This document shows, one piece after another, positions 61,825 through 64,000 of a stretch of DNA of 64,000 nt. The translations under genes were made by a program, and so were the position numbers. The first letter of the stretch is position 1, and the number at the start of each line of letters is the position of its first letter. The DNA is from Clostridium rhizosphaerae (GTDB lineage Bacteria; Bacillota; Clostridia; Clostridiales; Clostridiaceae), in the NCBI RefSeq assembly GCF_016765585.1, contig NZ_JAESWC010000008.1, positions 169,279 to 233,278 on the forward strand. The letters run 5' to 3'. The notes beneath the pieces are model-generated. The model saw only the letters and a list, made by a program, of their open reading frames with translations. It was not told where the DNA came from and ran no database searches.

Positions 61825-61860
61825 AAGAAAGCATGTAGTTTACATATCTACATGCTTTCT
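61825..61860. terminator. Bidirectional terminator between the LtaS-family gene and the MFS pseudogene
   Basis: AGAAAGCATGTAG/CTACATGCTTTCT, 13 bp. The last codons and stop of the MFS frame are inside the hairpin. Confidence 0.85.
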
Positions 61861-63075
61861 CTTACATAAAACTGGTATTGCTGCTGCTATAAGGATTACG
61901 CCCATAAAGAAAGGTGCGGCATGACCAAGTGATACATAGATTTGACCTCCAATGATAGGACCAATCATTCTTGCTAAGGCCTGAATAGATTGGCTTCCTC
62001 CTTGAATCCTTCCTTGTTCACTAGAATCCACAGACTTTGATAGCATCCCATTGAAGGAAGGCCCAAAGATTGAATCACCAAAACCAAATATAAACATTCC
62101 AGCTATAAAAAGAGGATAGAATGAGAGCAAAGCAGATAGCGCAATAAGACTGTAGCCAATAATCTCAGAAAGCATTCCAAGAATTGCTATCTGTTTATCA
62201 TTAAGTTTTATCAAAAGCTTTGGCATTATGAAACCTTGTGAAATTATGTCTTGGATGCCCATAATTGAAAACACAAGTCCGATTAGTGCAGGCTGAAAGC
62301 TGAAAGTATCTACAGTAAATTGTGAAAAAACTGCCTGTAAAGATCCGTTAGGCACCCAAAGCAAGAACGCTGAGACAAGCAGCCTTTTTAAGTTTTTCAT
62401 GGAAAGTATGTTTTCAAGCTGTGTAAATGGATTTAGTCTTACAAAGGTAATCTCTTTCAGTCTATTATTCTTGTCAAGGCTCTCAGGCATAAAAAAGAAT
62501 CCATAAATAGCATTCAATAATGTTATTATTGCTCCAAAATACATAGCTACAGCATAACCAAACTTGGCAAGTAATCCTCCTAGAGTTGGACCAAGTACGG
62601 TACCTACACCTACAACCGCGCTCACCCATCCGAAGTATTTGGTTCTATGATTACTAGGAATGATGTCTGCAAAATATGCGAAGATAGTGCTTATGGTACC
62701 GCCTGTAATGCCATCTATTATACGCCCGGCAAACAGTATTCATAGAGCTCCTCCTATGCCAAAAACTAAGTACCCGATTACGGAACCCAAAAGGCATACC
62801 AAGAGCACCGGACGACGGCCATATCTGTCGCTCAAAGCTCCAAGTCCGGGAGATACAAAAAACACGCAGACTGCATAAACAGAAGTCAACAGAGTAACAA
62901 CTATAGCTTGATTTCCCGTGTCGCTTACATAAGGCTGCACTAAGAATGGTACTACAGGTGCTATGATACTAAATCCTAATCCGCAAAGAAATACAGATAT
63001 AAGGCCAAATATTAAAGCGTGTTTATCTATGGTTTGTTCTGTGCTCTGTTCATTGTGTGATTTATATATGGACAT
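61840..63075 (-). pseudogene. MFS drug exporter (TetA-type) interrupted by one in-frame TGA
   Basis: The 411-codon frame encodes a complete 12-helix TetA/Bmr-like transporter: motif A GALSDRYGRRPVLL after helix 2, motif C-like VVGVGTVLGPTLGGLL in helix 5. A TGA at 62740-62742 splits it where GAL-(stop)-ILFAGRI stands; TGG (Trp) is expected, so one base change explains it. Frame is otherwise intact, with AGGAG upstream of the ATG. Promoter TTGACA...TAAGAT and a palindromic operator precede it, and a MarR gene lies upstream. Likely a recent pseudogene. Confidence 0.85.
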
Positions 63076-63104
63076 TTGAATTCTCCTCTCAAAAGTTGTT
63101 ATTT

Positions 63105-63157
63105 TGTTTCCTTGGAAACATATCTATCTTATCATCATTTTGTTTCCTTGTCAACAA
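63105..63157 (-). promoter_or_regulatory. Promoter and MarR-type operators of the MFS gene
   Basis: Minus strand: TTGACA, 17-base spacer, TAAGAT. Two palindromes overlap it: TGTTTCC-TT-GGAAACA (63105-63120) around the likely start of transcription and TTGTT...AACAA (63140-63157) over the -35 box. They probably bind the MarR protein encoded upstream. Confidence 0.7.
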
Positions 63158-63174
63158 AATAATATTAATAAAAA

Positions 63175-63205
63175 AACAGCCATTTCTCAATAGAGTCAGG
63201 CTGCT
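63175..63205 (-). terminator. Terminator of the marR-like gene
   Basis: AGCAGCC/GGCTGTT stem with a 17-base loop, then a run of T on the minus strand, so the MFS gene is transcribed from its own promoter. Confidence 0.65.
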
Positions 63206-63231
63206 TGTGGTTTCATTTTCATTATTCAAAT

Positions 63232-63705
63232 TTATTCCGACTTATTATCTATACCTAGTTTCTTTATTTCTTCATCCAAATGACTGCTATACTTTTCCAT
63301 GAATTTAAGCATACCATCAAATTGTTCCTCCGTTATCTGTTCAAATACCGCTTTATCCCTCTCCTGAAACTCTTTGTGAAGCTTTTCATGGACTTTATAA
63401 ATTCTTTGCCCCTCTTCAGTAAGTCGGAAATAAATTTCTTTCTTATTATCCGGCTTCTGGTAGCTTTCTATTATGCCTTTTTCTATGAGCTTTTTGGTCA
63501 TTTTGCTTATGGCTCCCCTAGTCATATAAAGGGACTCTGCAAGTTTTGTCACGTTGGAATCTACGTTTCTTCCAATACATTCAATGTAATGTACTTCAGA
63601 AGACTTATATCCCCTAAGACTGTCTTCCATCTTCAACTTATTAAGCCAAGCCATCTTGTTAAATACTTCCCTTAATCCACTCATGACCTGTTCTTCTTTG
63701 TTCAT
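63232..63705 (-). CDS. MarR-family transcriptional regulator
   Basis: 157 residues: dimerisation helices at both ends and a winged helix with VHYIECIGRNVDSNVTKLAESLYMTRGAISKMTKKLIEKGIIESYQKPDNKKEIYFRLTEEGQ. The wing RxxDxRxx-like basic tip is PDNKKEI. It probably represses the adjacent MFS exporter in response to a small lipophilic ligand. ATG follows GGGAGGAT. Confidence 0.92.
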   Translation of the reverse strand: MNKEEQVMSGLREVFNKMAWLNKLKMEDSLRGYKSSEVHYIECIGRNVDSNVTKLAESLYMTRGAISKMTKKLIEKGIIESYQKPDNKKEIYFRLTEEGQRIYKVHEKLHKEFQERDKAVFEQITEEQFDGMLKFMEKYSSHLDEEIKKLGIDNKSE

Positions 63706-63894
63706 GGTCTATCCTCCCACTCGTTTGCGCATTAACAATATTATATTAAATTTTTGTTTCTACTTCAACAATATTATAATAATTAATTTGGGCAATACTG
63801 TTGCCGCGGATTGCATCATTTGCCTCTATAGCGTCTGCAGATGAATTAATATTATAAACAGTAGTACTTCAGGGGATAATCCAGTCAAAAAATA

Positions 63895-63925
63895 AAAAAT
63901 GCTAAGTTTTATACTTAGCATTTTT
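63895..63925 (-). terminator. Terminator of the ribosomal RNA operon
   Basis: AAAAATGCTAAGT/ACTTAGCATTTTT stem immediately 3' of the 5S gene on the minus strand. Confidence 0.85.
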
Positions 63926-63926
63926 G

Positions 63927-64000
63927 ACCTAGCAACTCTCTACTCTTCCACTCAGTCTCCCGAGCAGTACCATCGACATCTCAAAGCTTAACCTTCGTGT
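63927..64000 (-). rRNA. rrf: 5S ribosomal RNA, 3' part (continues past window)
   Basis: Reverse complement reads AAGCTTTGAGATGTCGATGG, then TACTGCTCGGGAGACTGAGTGG and AGAGTAGAGAGTTGCTAGG, the 3' half of 5S rRNA (the CGGGAGAC loop E/helix IV region is diagnostic). The 5' half, and presumably 23S and 16S, lie beyond the right edge. Confidence 0.93.

Noticed and set aside
62740..62742. TGA as a selenocysteine codon in the MFS gene
   Set aside because: Selenocysteine is not known in this transporter class, Trp fits the position, and no bacterial SECIS-like hairpin was evident just 3' of the codon.

Overview
The window is AT-rich, low-GC Firmicute DNA, most likely from a spore-forming Clostridium. 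Supporting evidence: strong AGGAGG-type ribosome sites with frequent GTG/TTG starts, an alpha/beta small acid-soluble spore protein, a LysM-GH18 spore-type cortex/coat hydrolase, a YheC/D-like ATP-grasp protein, a T-box leucyl-tRNA synthetase, DUF1659/DUF2922/YvrJ proteins, and lactobacillales-unlike housekeeping genes typical of clostridia. The species cannot be fixed from sequence reading alone.

Layout. 0-3.2 kb: a plus-strand run of HD phosphohydrolase (cut by the window edge), CYTH protein, DUF5685 protein, J-domain/TPR protein and a membrane protein, then tRNA-Gln(CUG). 3.4-8.3 kb (minus): PucR-type regulator, inducible ornithine decarboxylase and putrescine/ornithine antiporter PotE, which together import ornithine, decarboxylate it and export putrescine. 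8.6-13.6 kb (minus): secreted protein, ABC-2 ATPase and permease, histidine kinase and response regulator, probably one envelope-stress or export locus. 13.7-14.5 kb: a non-coding block with two copies of a long palindromic element. 15-18.7 kb: T-box leuS and, convergent to it, a RelQ-like (p)ppGpp synthetase. 19-32 kb: DUF2225 protein, soluble chemotaxis transducer, ArsR regulator, phosphoesterase, an orphan FlhB-like/FliK-like pair, tyrS, DUF155 protein, P-loop protein, AlbA_2 protein, GAF-GGDEF cyclase and a 5'-nucleotidase. 31.7-35.4 kb: a phosphonate-type ABC transporter whose binding protein is convergent to its own permease/ATPase genes. 35.7-39.8 kb: spore-related and small proteins, tRNA-Lys(CUU), and a YvrJ-DUF1659-DUF2922 set in which DUF1659 is broken.

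40.3-54.2 kb is an accessory-looking array of about twenty short, mostly minus-strand, individually spaced genes: acetyltransferases, methyltransferase, P-loop kinase, prolyl-tRNA editing protein, VOC protein, SdpI-like and other small membrane proteins, pentapeptide protein and an orphan E2 acyltransferase. At least five degenerate gene remnants lie in or beside it. It ends near a second tRNA cluster (a degenerate tRNA-Glu and tRNA-Gln(CUG) at 55.2 kb). 55.4-64 kb carries hypothetical genes, the LysM-GH18 hydrolase, a FakA-like fragment protein, an LtaS-family synthase with a hairpin-rich leader, a MarR-regulated MFS exporter broken by one in-frame TGA, and the 3' part of a minus-strand 5S rRNA.

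The most unusual signals are non-coding. Three genes share a two-hairpin 5' leader with similar architecture but different stem sequences (35.4, 39.2, 54.4 kb). A roughly 300-nt hairpin element with paired substitutions occurs in full or in part three times (13.7, 14.2, 24.2 kb). Two further palindromic families sit between genes (21.0 and 32.6 kb; 18.8 and 25.9 kb). No CRISPR array, complete insertion sequence or prophage was seen.
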